A DNA stretch of 59,216 nucleotides from CAYWMD01 sp964458575 (GCA_964458575.1 CAYWMD010000042.1:1-59216), one strand, 5' to 3'; shown: positions 1 through 9,487, counted from the stretch's first letter. Translations and numbers: made by a program. The notes: generated by a model from the letters alone, not told the origin.

Positions 1-1
1 C

Positions 2-985
2 GTGCCGCCCGCCTACCGCGTCAATGGCGAAATCATTATCGCCGACCAGGACGCCTTGACGGAGGCGGACCTCGTGTCCATCACCGAGAGCCTGCTGAAC
101 GAACAGCAGAAAAGGAAATTCGATCAGGAATGGGAGCTTTGCATTTCGCTGCTGCACGGCGCGGCGGGCCGGGTGCGCGTAACATTCTACCGGCGCAACG
201 GCTGCCCCGAATTGAGCTGCCGGTTTTGCGGTCATCGCATCGCCACGCGCGAGGAACTTGGTCTCCCGGAAAAACTCGACGACCTGGCGCGCCGGCCGAA
301 CGGACTGGTCCTGGTCACCGGGCCGACCGGTGCGGGCAAAACGACCACGCTCAATTACCTCGTGGACCTGATCAACACGGAGCGCCGTTGCAAGGTCGTC
401 ACCATCGAAGACCCCATCGAGTTCGTGCACCAAAACAAGCGGGCCATCGTCGTCCAGCAGGAGGTGCTCTCGGACGTGCGCTCGTTCAACCGCGCCTTGA
501 TTCACGTGTTGCGGCAGGATCCGGACGTGATCGTCGTCGGCGAGATGCGGGATTACGAGGCGATTTCCACCGCGCTCACGGCGGCGGAAACCGGCCATCT
601 GGTCCTGGCGACGATGCATTCGCCCAATGTTTCGCACGCGGTCGAGCGCATCATCGGGATTTTTGAGGGCAGCGCCCAACGCCAGATCATCCTGCAACTG
701 GCCAATGCGTTGCAGGGGATCATCGCGCAAGACCTGCTGCCGGCGGCCGACCGCACGCGCCGGGTGCTCGCGTATGAAATGCTGACGGTCAACGGGGCCG
801 TGCGCAATCTCATCCGCGAAAACCAGCTGCACCAGCTGGAGAACACGATTCAGATGGGGCGCAAAGAGGGAATGCTGCTGATGGACAACTGTCTCTACGA
901 TCTCTACTGCAAATGCTCGATCAGCTATGACACGGCGGTGAGCCGCGCCCGCTACCCGGACCGGATCATTCGAAAGAACCGTTGA
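2..985 (+). CDS. pilT: Type IV pilus retraction ATPase PilT, 5' truncated by window edge
   Basis: This is a hexameric secretion-type ATPase that powers pilus retraction at the inner membrane. Visible motifs are Walker A GPTGAGKTT (about residue 107-115 of the visible part), the acidic Walker B region VGEMRD, a His-box-like GHLVLATMHSPNVS, and the PilT signature RNLIRE near the C-terminus, which separates it from PilB. About 30-40 residues of the usual N-terminal domain are missing, so the gene starts before the window; the GTG at base 2 is unlikely to be the true start. A Cys-rich stretch CPELSCRFC precedes the ATPase core where other PilT proteins lack cysteines. The pilus genes themselves are not in view. 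Confidence 0.9.
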   Translation: MPPAYRVNGEIIIADQDALTEADLVSITESLLNEQQKRKFDQEWELCISLLHGAAGRVRVTFYRRNGCPELSCRFCGHRIATREELGLPEKLDDLARRPNGLVLVTGPTGAGKTTTLNYLVDLINTERRCKVVTIEDPIEFVHQNKRAIVVQQEVLSDVRSFNRALIHVLRQDPDVIVVGEMRDYEAISTALTAAETGHLVLATMHSPNVSHAVERIIGIFEGSAQRQIILQLANALQGIIAQDLLPAADRTRRVLAYEMLTVNGAVRNLIRENQLHQLENTIQMGRKEGMLLMDNCLYDLYCKCSISYDTAVSRARYPDRIIRKNR

Positions 986-1089
986 GCGGGGCGGCCGGTT
1001 CAGGGAAGGGCTGACGCGGCGCCGGTCGGCGACATTTGCCTTGCGCACCACGGGCGCCGGGCCGAGCTTGCGATGGGGTGCCGGTGTGG

Positions 1090-2289
1090 ATGCCTATGCT
1101 TGAACTTGCCGGAAAAATCGCGTTGACGCTGCTGGCGGCGGGCCTGGTGGGCGTTTGGGCGTATCACGTCCTCCGGCGCAGCCAGGATCCCGCGCGGACC
1201 GTTTTCAAGTGGGGGTTCACGGTCGTGGTCCTGGCCTGGATGAACTGGCAGATGAAGCAAATCAAGGGAGCGGACGAAAATCTGAGCCGCCTGTGGATCG
1301 CGCTGATCGCCGGGCTGGCCCTGCTGGCGACCTGGCGGCACAACATCACGGAGTTCTTCGCCAAACCGTTTGGCTCGCTGTTCGACGGCGGCGACACCGA
1401 GGTCGAGCCGCGGCCGTATTACTCGGTGGCCGAAGCGAAACGCAAATCCGGCCGGTACAGCGAAGCAGTCGCTGAAATCCGCAAACAACTGGAAAAGTTC
1501 CCCGCCGATTTCGAGGGCCAGATGATGCTGGCCGAAATCCAGGCCCAGCACCTAAATGATCTGCCGGGCGCCGAACTGACCATTCACCGGCTTTGCGCGC
1601 AAGGCAACCATGCGCCGGTGAACGTGGCCCATGCGTTGAACACGCTCGCCGACTGGCAGCTGAAATACGCGCTGGACCGCGAGGCCGCCCGGAGGGAATT
1701 GCAGTCCATCGTGGACTTGCTGCCCGGCACCGAACACGGGTTGATCGCCGCGCAACGTCTCGCACACCTGGCCAGCAACGCGCAACTCGTGGCGCCGCAC
1801 GATCGTCAACGCCCCGTCGTGCGCGAGGGCATCAAAAACCTCGGCCTGCTCAGTCCCGCGGACGCTCCCAAACTGGCCGAGGCTGACCCGGACGGGGTTG
1901 CGGCGGAATACGTGAAACACCTCGAGGCGAACCCGCTTGATTTTGAGGTGCGCGAGAAGCTGGCGATGGTTTACGCGGATCATTACCGGCGGCTGGACCT
2001 GGCCACCGACCAGTTGCAGCAATTGATCGAGCTGCCGGGTCAATCCGCGAAGCGGGCCGCGCATTGGCTCAACCTGCTGGCCGATTTGCAGGTACGGCAC
2101 GGCGCAGACTACGCCACGGTGGAATCCACCTTGCAGCAAATCCTGGAGCGTTCGCCGAACACACCGATGGCGCAGATCGCGAGCACGCGGCTGTCACATC
2201 TCAAACTCGAATTCAAGGCGCGAGAAACAACCTCCACCGTGAAGATGGGACAATACGAGCAGAATATCGGCTTGAAGCGCCGGGCGTGA
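1090..2289 (+). CDS. Membrane-anchored TPR-like protein of unknown function
   Basis: The protein has about 399 residues. Its N-terminus has two to three hydrophobic segments (LELAGKIALTLLAAGLVGVW, a second around VVVLAWMNW and a third at LWIALIAGLALLATW), and the rest is helical with repeated A/L-rich pairs typical of tetratricopeptide-like repeats (SGRYSEAVAEIRKQLEKFPADF). ATG codons at 1090 and 1096 are both possible starts; a TTG further upstream at 1036 gives an unlikely arginine-rich leader. It follows pilT by about 100 bases on the same strand, so a shared transcript is possible. No specific family was recognised. Confidence 0.75.
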   Translation: MPMLELAGKIALTLLAAGLVGVWAYHVLRRSQDPARTVFKWGFTVVVLAWMNWQMKQIKGADENLSRLWIALIAGLALLATWRHNITEFFAKPFGSLFDGGDTEVEPRPYYSVAEAKRKSGRYSEAVAEIRKQLEKFPADFEGQMMLAEIQAQHLNDLPGAELTIHRLCAQGNHAPVNVAHALNTLADWQLKYALDREAARRELQSIVDLLPGTEHGLIAAQRLAHLASNAQLVAPHDRQRPVVREGIKNLGLLSPADAPKLAEADPDGVAAEYVKHLEANPLDFEVREKLAMVYADHYRRLDLATDQLQQLIELPGQSAKRAAHWLNLLADLQVRHGADYATVESTLQQILERSPNTPMAQIASTRLSHLKLEFKARETTSTVKMGQYEQNIGLKRRA

Positions 2290-2297
2290 GCCGCCGG

Positions 2298-2705
2298 CTA
2301 CCTGGGCGGCGCCGCCAGCCGGACGGCGATCTGCGTGTTCAGGTAACTGCACAGGTCAAGATCGCTGCCGCCGGCCGAGGTGCGCGCCTGGACGACCACC
2401 GAGGAAATTTGCGGTTCGAGCTGCTGAACGCTGATCCATACCCGGCGCTGATTCACCCGGCCCGCGAGCGTGAGCACGGTGTCATTGGTGCCGGGATGCA
2501 ACGCGGATTCGCTCAACAACGCGCCATTTTCCCTGACCACCGTCTTGGCCGCTTCATACACCTGCTGGGCGGGACGCTCGTAACGATATTCCATCCGGTC
2601 CTTGACGAACGGCACCGCGCCGGCTTTGTGCCCGTTCACCGTACTGACACAGCCAACGACCAGCATCGCCAATCCGACCAAACCAAGAAGAAATTTTGCT
2701 TTCAT
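2298..2705 (-). CDS. Small lipoprotein, unknown function
   Basis: The 135-residue product starts MKAKFLLGLVGLAMLVVGC, a signal peptide with a lipobox (LVVGC), so it is predicted to be lipid-anchored in the envelope. The mature part (YERPAQQVYEAAKTVVRENG, then a beta-rich stretch) resembles small DUF3568-type lipoproteins; this assignment is by general look only. The ATG at 2705 was chosen because it gives a clean signal peptide; 12 extra upstream codons would disturb it. It lies 52 bases downstream of rimO on the same strand. Confidence 0.75.
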   Translation of the reverse strand: MKAKFLLGLVGLAMLVVGCVSTVNGHKAGAVPFVKDRMEYRYERPAQQVYEAAKTVVRENGALLSESALHPGTNDTVLTLAGRVNQRRVWISVQQLEPQISSVVVQARTSAGGSDLDLCSYLNTQIAVRLAAPPR

Positions 2706-2757
2706 TGAAGCCAATCCAACCACATTGCCCGCCAGCGTCAAGCACGAAGGTAAGATT

Positions 2758-4428
2758 TTATCGCGCGGCCGCCGCCGACTCCGCGATCAGGTCATAGTCG
2801 GTGTGGCCAACGACCCGCACCTGCGCGAACTGACCGACGGGCACCCGTCCCCGCACATAAACGCGCCCATCAATGTCCGGCGCATCGGCCTCGCCGCGAG
2901 CAACCAGATAGCCGTGCGAACCCCGGGGCAATGTCCGGGTCTCCGGATCGCGCAAAAGCCCGTGCTCCCATGAAGCAACCTTCGCCTCGCGAAGCTGCTT
3001 CTGGTTGGCCGGCCCCTCGACGAGCACCCTGAGAGTGCGGCCGACAAACGAGTTGGCGACCTGAATTGCCACCTGATGCTGCGCGGCCATCGCCAGTTCG
3101 CGTCGCTTCTGCTTCACCTTGTCGCCCAACTGGCCAGCCATCGCCCCCGCGCGCGTTCCGTCCTCCTGCGAATAGGCAAAGACTCCGAGCCGCTCGAATT
3201 TCGTCTCGTGAATGAACTCCAGCAATGCCTGGAAACACGCGTCCGTCTCACCGGGAAATCCCACGATGAACGTGGTGCGCAGCGCAATGCCCGGCACCCC
3301 GACACGGATTCGTTTCAACAGGTCCACGATGTACTGGCGGGACGTCTCCCGCCGCATCCGCTCCAGCATGTTTTCGTGGATGTGCTGCAGCGGGATGTCC
3401 ACGTAACGCGCCACTTTGGGGCACTCGGCGATGGTCTGGATCAATTCGTCCGTCCAATGCGCCGGGTGGGTGTACAACAGCCGGATCCAGAAATCGCCGG
3501 GCAGGGCGTTCAACTCGCGCAGCAGGGTGCAAATCGTCGTGCTTTCGGCGGGCAGGCTTTTCACCGTTGAGGAAAACCGTTCCGGTGATGAAATGGCGCG
3601 GGTGTGATTCGCCCGCAAGTCCAGGCCGTAGTAGGTGGAGTCCTGTGAAATCAAATTCAGTTCCTTCACGCCCTCGGCCAGCAAAGCGCGCGCCTCGGCC
3701 ACAATGTCTGCCTGCGCCCGGCTGCGATGGGAGCCGCGCATCCGGGGAATGATGCAAAAGCTGCACGGATGGTTGCAGCCCTCGGCAATCTTCACGTACG
3801 CGAAGTGGCGCGGCGTGAGCCGGAAACGCGGCGTGGCGTAATCCGGGATGTAGGTTGGTCGCTGATGAACGTCCAGCAGCGGGCCGGCATCGGTCGGGCG
3901 TCGGAAGTCTTGAGTCGCGAGTCGGGCCGCTTCATCTTGCGCCAACTCCGCGAACCGCCCGACCGCTTCGGATTTTCGACTTTGAGCTTTGGACTGCGGA
4001 CTCCGGCCCCGCGGCTTTGGTTGGGAGACTTTTTCCAATCGCCGGACCATTGCCTTCTTAACGATGTCCGCGACCTGCGCGACCTGATCAATGCCCATGA
4101 ACGCGTCCACCTCGGGAAAAAGCTTCGGCAATTCATCACGAAAGCGCTGCGGCAGACAGCCGGAAACAATCAAACCCTGCCCCCGATTCCGCGCCTCACG
4201 GACCTCCGCCGTTTCCAGAATCGTGTCCACGCTTTCCTCCTGGGCCGAATCAATGAACGAACAGGTGTTCACGATCATCACATCGGCGCGGGCTGCATCA
4301 TTGGTGATTTCCACGCCATCCTTGAGCAACGCGCCCAGCATGACTTCGGCGTCCACCAGATTTTTGGCGCAGCCGAGCGAAATCAATCCGACCCGCAACG
4401 GCCGGCGACTGGATTTTTCTTTGGTCAC
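2758..4428 (-). CDS. rimO: Ribosomal protein uS12 methylthiotransferase RimO with in-frame insertions
   Basis: RimO is a radical SAM enzyme that methylthiolates an Asp of ribosomal protein S12. The N-terminal MTTase domain has the three cluster cysteines C20 (SLGCAKN), C56 (NTCSF) and C91 (SGCLPQ); the radical SAM motif is C218xxxC222xxC225; a TRAM domain ends the protein. At 556 residues it is about 110 longer than usual. The excess lies mainly in residues about 134-185, between the MTTase and radical SAM domains, and in about 273-298. The first insert (PKPRGRSPQSKAQSRKSEAV) is encoded by DNA that resembles an intergenic repeat seen at 6451-6485. Catalytic motifs are all intact, so activity is expected. 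Confidence 0.93.
   Translation of the reverse strand: MTKEKSSRRPLRVGLISLGCAKNLVDAEVMLGALLKDGVEITNDAARADVMIVNTCSFIDSAQEESVDTILETAEVREARNRGQGLIVSGCLPQRFRDELPKLFPEVDAFMGIDQVAQVADIVKKAMVRRLEKVSQPKPRGRSPQSKAQSRKSEAVGRFAELAQDEAARLATQDFRRPTDAGPLLDVHQRPTYIPDYATPRFRLTPRHFAYVKIAEGCNHPCSFCIIPRMRGSHRSRAQADIVAEARALLAEGVKELNLISQDSTYYGLDLRANHTRAISSPERFSSTVKSLPAESTTICTLLRELNALPGDFWIRLLYTHPAHWTDELIQTIAECPKVARYVDIPLQHIHENMLERMRRETSRQYIVDLLKRIRVGVPGIALRTTFIVGFPGETDACFQALLEFIHETKFERLGVFAYSQEDGTRAGAMAGQLGDKVKQKRRELAMAAQHQVAIQVANSFVGRTLRVLVEGPANQKQLREAKVASWEHGLLRDPETRTLPRGSHGYLVARGEADAPDIDGRVYVRGRVPVGQFAQVRVVGHTDYDLIAESAAAAR
3969..4025. repeat. TTTGGACT-type repeat inserted in frame within rimO
   Basis: The stretch TTTGAGCTTTGGACTGCGGA and its surroundings are built of the same TTTGGACT-like words as the intergenic repeat at 6451-6485. 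It encodes the low-complexity linker near residues 134-155 of RimO, a place where other RimO proteins have no sequence. The match is by short words rather than a long alignment, so the relationship is tentative. Confidence 0.45.
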
Positions 4429-4553
4429 AGGCCCGTCAAACTATGCAAGCGGGGCGGACCGCGCAATCTTCGGTTGGAATCCGGGTCAGCAGCCCATTCC
4501 CGTGATTTTCAACCTTGCGGCCCATCGTCATCGTGCGAAATTGCGAGGTGGTT

Positions 4554-4904
4554 ATGTGGCAGGTCCTGGTACAATTGACGGCGCTGGCATTGCTCGGTTC
4601 TTACCTGATTGCCAAACATCGCCAGCGAGAACGCGCGCGGGCACGCCAGCCGCTCGACGAGCGCCACATGACCGGCACCGGGTTCGACGCCCACACCGTC
4701 GCGCCGCGAATTCGACAGGTACGCCGGGATTACGTCGCGCAAATCCACTTGCGACCCAGAACCGCTTCCCACCGGGAAGTGATTCTGGCCACGTTTCGCG
4801 ACGCGGTCCGGCGGTTGTCCTTTTTTCAGAATGCGGCAACTCGTTCGCACTGGTCTGAATGCGAGCGGGAAAAAAACGCGCTTGAAGCCGGTCGCCGCGG
4901 TTGA
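4554..4904 (+). CDS. Possible small membrane protein
   Basis: An open frame of 116 codons lies between the start of rimO and the stop of the next minus-strand gene, on the opposite strand to both. It opens with a single hydrophobic helix (MWQVLVQLTALALLGSYLIA) followed by a basic soluble part. Third codon positions are GC-rich, as in neighbouring genes. No family was recognised and no good ribosome binding site was seen. The roughly 490-base gap between 4429 and 4916 holds nothing else convincing, so this is either a small real gene or chance. Confidence 0.35.
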   Translation: MWQVLVQLTALALLGSYLIAKHRQRERARARQPLDERHMTGTGFDAHTVAPRIRQVRRDYVAQIHLRPRTASHREVILATFRDAVRRLSFFQNAATRSHWSECEREKNALEAGRRG

Positions 4905-4916
4905 CCCGGAACAACG

Positions 4917-6449
4917 TCACTTCTTTGGCGGGCTCGCGGGGGAGTTGGTGACCGTCACTGTCGGCGGGGCATTGGTGGTGGCGGGCGGCGCGGCGCTTTC
5001 GGGAGACAACCCCAGCTTGGCGCGCAGGGCCGCGCGCATTTGAAACGGCACGCCGGTCTCCGGATCGAGCATCCGCCGCAGCATCTCCTCCTCGATTATT
5101 TCCACGGGGGCGATTTCAAGGCGTTGCTCGTTGCCCTCGATTCTTTTCATGTAGGTGTCCCAGACCTTGTGCGCCAGCAACCGGGCCCGCCCGGCCAGCC
5201 GGTCTTCGCCCATCGCCTGGTAACGGTAGGCCCGGATGACCAGGCTTTCGAGCGCCGCCTTGATCCGGTCGCGCGAGAATTCGCCCACGTCCTCCACCGT
5301 GCGCGCCGTGGCGTATTCATCGAGGGACAGGTTGCGCGCGAGCGAATTGGTATCGCCCGTGATCAGCGGGTTCTCGGGAAAATGTTCGCCCAGATAGCGA
5401 TACCAGCGGGTGGCGTCCGCGAGCCGGTCGGCTTCGTAGAGGAAATAAACCGCGTCGCGCAGGAAATTTCGCTGCGCCCGCAGGATGCCCTCCTTTTGTC
5501 CCCGATCTTTTTCCTCGGCATACATCTCTTCGTAGGAGGCGTTGACCTTCGGCACAATGTCGAGATTGGGGCCAAACTCGAAGGCTTTCACGTAGGGATT
5601 GGCCACGAGCCGGCCGCGGTGAAAACTCAATTGCATGGACTGGTAGATCGCCCGGCGGAGTTGAATCTTGTCGTCGTCCTTGACCTTGGTGGGATTTTCC
5701 CCGGCCCGCTTGAGTCCGAGAGCGGCCCAGTAAATGGCGTGGGCCTCCGGCAGGCGCCACTCCAGCGGCCCGTAGGCCTGGTCCACTTCCTTCATGAACC
5801 GCGGATCCAGTTTGAATTCGTTGGTGAGGATGGCCAGACGTTTGCGGGCGTCGTCCGTGGTGGGATTGATGAACTCGTCGAGGTCAGGCGCCTTCTTGCC
5901 GAAGACCCGGGCCATTTCGTTCGCCCACTCCTGCTTGTACCGCATGTTTGCGTCGTCGAGGTTCTGGCCCATCTTGTGTTGGAAGATCCAGGCCAGTTCC
6001 CGAAAAATCAGGATGTCGTTTGGATTGAAACGCAGGCCCTGGTCGCGCAACAATTCGAAGCCGGCGCGCACCCAGCGCCAGCGATCCCCCGGGTCGTTGA
6101 ATTTGACCGAGATGTTATAGGCCATGTTCCAGGCCATGTAGGCCCAGACCTGCGGGAAGTGCGGCTCCAGCTTCGTGATCCAATCCGCCAGTTGCATCGC
6201 CTCGAAAAACTTGTCCTCGTCCTGCAAATGCGTGGAACGCATCCAGAGGGCGTTGGCGATCAGACCGCGAAACCCGCCCAACGCCACGGTGGTGAAGGCC
6301 AGCACGGGCGGCGCGTTCTGCAACGGTTCGGTGCGCGTCAAACCGAGCCGTTCGCGGTCGTGGTTCAGCGCCAACTGCACGCGCGACACGCCGGCCAGCA
6401 GCACCGCCGCCAGAACGAGCAACACGATTTTTTTTGACCGACCCGACAT
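4917..6449 (-). CDS. Membrane-anchored helical-repeat protein of the ABC export cluster
   Basis: The 510-residue product begins with a signal-anchor helix (IVLLVLAAVLLAGV) and continues as alpha-helical, TPR-like sequence with many conserved W and Y residues (WITKLEPHFPQVWAYMAWNM). The C-terminal tail is Pro/Ala/Thr-rich (about 35 residues). It stands 36 bases downstream of an ABC-2 permease and ATPase on the same strand, and probably is an auxiliary periplasmic or membrane partner of that exporter. That role is inferred from context only; no characterised relative was recognised. Confidence 0.75.
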   Translation of the reverse strand: MSGRSKKIVLLVLAAVLLAGVSRVQLALNHDRERLGLTRTEPLQNAPPVLAFTTVALGGFRGLIANALWMRSTHLQDEDKFFEAMQLADWITKLEPHFPQVWAYMAWNMAYNISVKFNDPGDRWRWVRAGFELLRDQGLRFNPNDILIFRELAWIFQHKMGQNLDDANMRYKQEWANEMARVFGKKAPDLDEFINPTTDDARKRLAILTNEFKLDPRFMKEVDQAYGPLEWRLPEAHAIYWAALGLKRAGENPTKVKDDDKIQLRRAIYQSMQLSFHRGRLVANPYVKAFEFGPNLDIVPKVNASYEEMYAEEKDRGQKEGILRAQRNFLRDAVYFLYEADRLADATRWYRYLGEHFPENPLITGDTNSLARNLSLDEYATARTVEDVGEFSRDRIKAALESLVIRAYRYQAMGEDRLAGRARLLAHKVWDTYMKRIEGNEQRLEIAPVEIIEEEMLRRMLDPETGVPFQMRAALRAKLGLSPESAAPPATTNAPPTVTVTNSPASPPKK

Positions 6450-6450
6450 G

Positions 6451-6485
6451 CTTGGACTTTGGAGTTTGGACTTTGGTTTCCGGAC
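6451..6485. repeat. Short GGACTTTGG tandem-like repeat
   Basis: The spacer between two minus-strand genes consists of imperfect direct repeats of the words GGACTTTGG and GGAGTTTGG. Similar word content occurs inside rimO (3969-4025). It fills the whole intergenic space, and the stop codon of the permease lies at its right end. Confidence 0.55.
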
Positions 6486-7871
6486 TTACGCCTGCCCCTG
6501 CGCCGTGGCGAGTTCGCGCCGGTTGAACAACCAGACGCCCAACAGCCCGGTGATTCCGCCCAGCACGAGCACGATCTGCCCAAACGCCCGGCCGAGTTCA
6601 CCCCAGGTGATGCTCCGGCCCGTGCTCAAGGAATCCACCGGCGAGAATCCTTTCGCCAGATCGATGACGTTTAAGATGACGCGGAAGACGGGAATGGCGA
6701 CCACGTCCAACGGCGAATGACCCGCCGTGCCCTTTTCCTCGTTGTAGCCCATGATGGTGCCGTCGGACACCGCCGTGGCCAGCGTGCCGCTCGACAGGAC
6801 AACCGCCAGCACCGCCAGTGAAAAAAACGCTGCCACCGGAAACGAGAGATAGCTCGCCGCCGTCAGCCCCAACGCCGCCAGCAGGGCCATCCAGCAAAAA
6901 ATGATGCCCAACCCCCGCACAAAGTTCAGCGCGAAGCCGCCTTCCCGGTACAACACCTCCATCCCGTCCTCCAGCGGGAACAGGAGTGCCGTGTTGTTCG
7001 GATTGACCACCAAAATACTCAACACGCCGTTGCTGTCGAAAAGATCCTCCGGAATTTCAAACTCATGAAACGTGTCCGGCGCCAGGCTCATTTCCTCGCT
7101 GCGCCACAGTTTCGTTTTTTCCGGCACCCCGACCTGCCAGAAAGCCGCGAAGGTTCCGCCCTCACTTTTCTGCGCCGCGTTGAATTTCACCCGCAGGTAG
7201 AGCGGCTGATCGCGCAGCGTGTGTCTGGCGAAGCCCAGGTTGATCTGCCACAGGCGATACGCGCCCGGCGGGACCACCTGCAACTGGGCCTTCAGCCCTT
7301 CTTTGATTTGCTGGCGCAGAAGTTTTGCATCCAATCCCGTCGCGCCGGATTTTTCCAGGGCCGCCTTCAACTGCCGGTCGGTTTCCGCTTCCAGCTCCGT
7401 GGCAATGCTGGCTTCCTTGGCCGAACCGCGGGCCACCAGCACCTCGTTGCGAAGAATGCGTTGTTCGGCCGCCGGCAACCGGGTTGCGCGCCATTGCAAC
7501 AGGGAGAAAACCGCGCCGCCGGAAATCGCCAGCAACGCCGCATTGAGCGAAATGAGCCCGAGCCATTTGCCCAGCCAGATTTGCCAGCGGGCGATGGGTT
7601 TCACCGCCACCACCTGCATCTGGCACTCCTCGATGTCGCGCGCCAGCGTGCCGCACGCCAGCCAGAGCGTGGACAATCCGAGCAGCGCGGCGATGACGCT
7701 CAACGTGTAGGTCAGCAGGATCTGCGTAAATCCGCGCGCCGTGCCGTCGTCCTTGATCAAGATCGGCAGACCGACGACCGTGGCCAGCAACAACACCGCC
7801 ACCACGATGAACAGCCGGAAACGGAACGCGGCCTTCCAGGTCAATCCGGCGATGGCAAGCAATCGTTGCAT
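6486..7871 (-). CDS. ABC-2 type transporter permease
   Basis: The 461-residue protein starts with a TM helix after a short basic segment (FRLFIVVAVLLLATVVGLPIL), has a second pair of helices around residues 50-75 and 105-125 with the ABC-2 signature region (LARDIEECQMQVVAVKPI), a large extracytoplasmic domain of about 170 residues, and a block of C-terminal helices. It follows the ATPase gene by 30 bases and is followed by the 510-residue partner. Together they look like an exporter or a membrane-remodelling ABC system with unknown substrate. Confidence 0.82.
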   Translation of the reverse strand: MQRLLAIAGLTWKAAFRFRLFIVVAVLLLATVVGLPILIKDDGTARGFTQILLTYTLSVIAALLGLSTLWLACGTLARDIEECQMQVVAVKPIARWQIWLGKWLGLISLNAALLAISGGAVFSLLQWRATRLPAAEQRILRNEVLVARGSAKEASIATELEAETDRQLKAALEKSGATGLDAKLLRQQIKEGLKAQLQVVPPGAYRLWQINLGFARHTLRDQPLYLRVKFNAAQKSEGGTFAAFWQVGVPEKTKLWRSEEMSLAPDTFHEFEIPEDLFDSNGVLSILVVNPNNTALLFPLEDGMEVLYREGGFALNFVRGLGIIFCWMALLAALGLTAASYLSFPVAAFFSLAVLAVVLSSGTLATAVSDGTIMGYNEEKGTAGHSPLDVVAIPVFRVILNVIDLAKGFSPVDSLSTGRSITWGELGRAFGQIVLVLGGITGLLGVWLFNRRELATAQGQA

Positions 7872-7901
7872 GGTTGGGCAGTCCGTTTTCTCGTTCTCGA
7901 A

Positions 7902-9092
7902 TTATTTCTTGCCGCCCAGCAGGGACGAGAGTTTCTCGTCGGCTTTCGAGAGATCCACCGCCTTTTCTTCCGGAGCGGGTTTGGCTTGGGCCGGGGCCGG
8001 CTCGGCCTTGGTCAAGGATTCCAGCTTCTGCTCGTCCACGGCTGGTCCGGATTCCACCGGCGCGATCGGCGTGGCGGTCGCCGCTTGGGGAGTGGTCAGG
8101 CGTTCCAGGATGCGGGTGTGGCCGGTGCCCTCCACGTCGCCGCGCAGGTACGCCGCCACCCGGGCGCCCGATTGCGCACCGCTCGTTTCCTGCGCCGCGC
8201 GCTTGGCTTTCTCAACCACCTCCAAAAAATAGCTTTCCAGGTTCTGCGTCGGGTTGTCCACCCGGACTTCGCTGGCCAAAACGTCGCGCCGGATGATTTC
8301 CAGCACGCGGGCCATGGTTTCGCGCGGCAACGCCGGGGTGGTGATGCGCAACGTGTCGGGCTTGGTCAGGAGTTCCCGCAACGTCCCCATCGCCTGCACC
8401 TTGCCGCCGTACAAAATCACCACGCGGTCGCACACATCTTCGACATCGGACAACAGGTGGCTGCTCAGGATGACCGTCTTGCCGCGGCGCGCCAGGGCAA
8501 TGATGAGGTCCTTGATCTCGCGGCAACCGATGGGGTCGAGGCCGGAGGTCGGTTCATCCAGAATGACGAGGTCCGGGTCATTGATGAGCGCCTGCGCCAG
8601 GCCGATGCGGCGTTGCATGCCCTTGGAGAATTCACCCACGGCGCGCGTGCGCGTCTGGCTGAGGCCGACCATTTCGAGCAATTGCTCGGCGCGATTGTTG
8701 CGATCACCCTTGTCGAGATGAAACAGGTTGCCGAAGAAATCCAGCGTTTCGTGCGAATTGAGGTAGCGGTAAAGATACGATTCCTCCGGCAGATAACCGA
8801 TGCGCGACTTGGTGGCCACGTGCCGCGGCGAATGGCCGAAAACCTCGATGTGCCCCTTGGTCGGATAGAGCAATCCTAACAGCAGTTTTACCGTGGTGGA
8901 CTTGCCCGAGCCGTTCGGGCCGAGCAAGCCGAACACCTCGCCGCGTTTCACGTCGAAATCCACGTTGTCCACCGCGCGGGCCTTGGGGCGATTCCAAAAG
9001 TCTTTGAACACCTTGGTCAATCCGCGGACAGAGACAACGACTTCGCCGTTAGTTTGCGGATTGCCGATCGGATTTGCTTCAACAGCCGTCAT
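7902..9092 (-). CDS. ABC transporter ATP-binding protein with long C-terminal tail
   Basis: The nucleotide-binding domain has Walker A GPNGSGKST, the signature region FSKGMQRRIGLAQAL, Walker B LVILDEPTSGLDP and the H-loop LSSHLL. It energises the ABC-2 permease encoded just downstream. After the usual about 300 residues, a Pro/Ala/Glu-rich tail of about 100 residues ends in DEKLSSLLGGKK. The ATG at 9092 is preferred over a GTG at 9119, because the latter would overlap the toxin gene. Confidence 0.9.
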   Translation of the reverse strand: MTAVEANPIGNPQTNGEVVVSVRGLTKVFKDFWNRPKARAVDNVDFDVKRGEVFGLLGPNGSGKSTTVKLLLGLLYPTKGHIEVFGHSPRHVATKSRIGYLPEESYLYRYLNSHETLDFFGNLFHLDKGDRNNRAEQLLEMVGLSQTRTRAVGEFSKGMQRRIGLAQALINDPDLVILDEPTSGLDPIGCREIKDLIIALARRGKTVILSSHLLSDVEDVCDRVVILYGGKVQAMGTLRELLTKPDTLRITTPALPRETMARVLEIIRRDVLASEVRVDNPTQNLESYFLEVVEKAKRAAQETSGAQSGARVAAYLRGDVEGTGHTRILERLTTPQAATATPIAPVESGPAVDEQKLESLTKAEPAPAQAKPAPEEKAVDLSKADEKLSSLLGGKK

Positions 9093-9097
9093 TGGTT

Positions 9098-9487
9098 TCA
9101 GTTGGTTGGTTCGGCGCACTTGCGGAAAATTCCGGCCAAGTCTGCCTTCGTCTTTTTCTTTTCGGCCACATCAATCATCGCCAGGTAGAGCTCCCACCTG
9201 GGCGGCTGGGAGTAAAACCCGTTGCGTGCGAGAAAGACCAAAGCCGCCGCCACCGCGGTCCGTTTGTTCCCATCAACGAACGCCTGGGATTCAGCCAAAT
9301 GGAACGCGTAACTTGCAGCCACATCGAACATATCTCCGCTCGCATAATAATACGAGTTTTTGGCCGAAGCCAAAGCCGAATCAACCAATCCAGGATCTCG
9401 CGTGCCTTCACTGCCGCCATGTTCAGCCAGACTTCGCGAATGGATACGTAACACCTCATCAAGCGTCAGAAAAATCGGCTCGCTCAC
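9098..9487 (-). CDS. Doc-type (death-on-curing, Fic fold) toxin
   Basis: The 129-residue protein matches the Doc family in length and in the Fic core (AFHLAESQAFVDGNKRTAVA). P1 Doc carries a catalytic His at the first position of HxFx(D/N)xNKR and phosphorylates EF-Tu; here that position is Gln68. The rest, including DGNKR, is intact. The start ATG overlaps the stop of the upstream small antitoxin gene by four bases, the normal layout for a toxin-antitoxin pair. Whether the Gln form is active is not clear; Gln variants may be a subfamily rather than a decayed gene. Confidence 0.85.
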   Translation of the reverse strand: MSEPIFLTLDEVLRIHSRSLAEHGGSEGTRDPGLVDSALASAKNSYYYASGDMFDVAASYAFHLAESQAFVDGNKRTAVAAALVFLARNGFYSQPPRWELYLAMIDVAEKKKTKADLAGIFRKCAEPTN

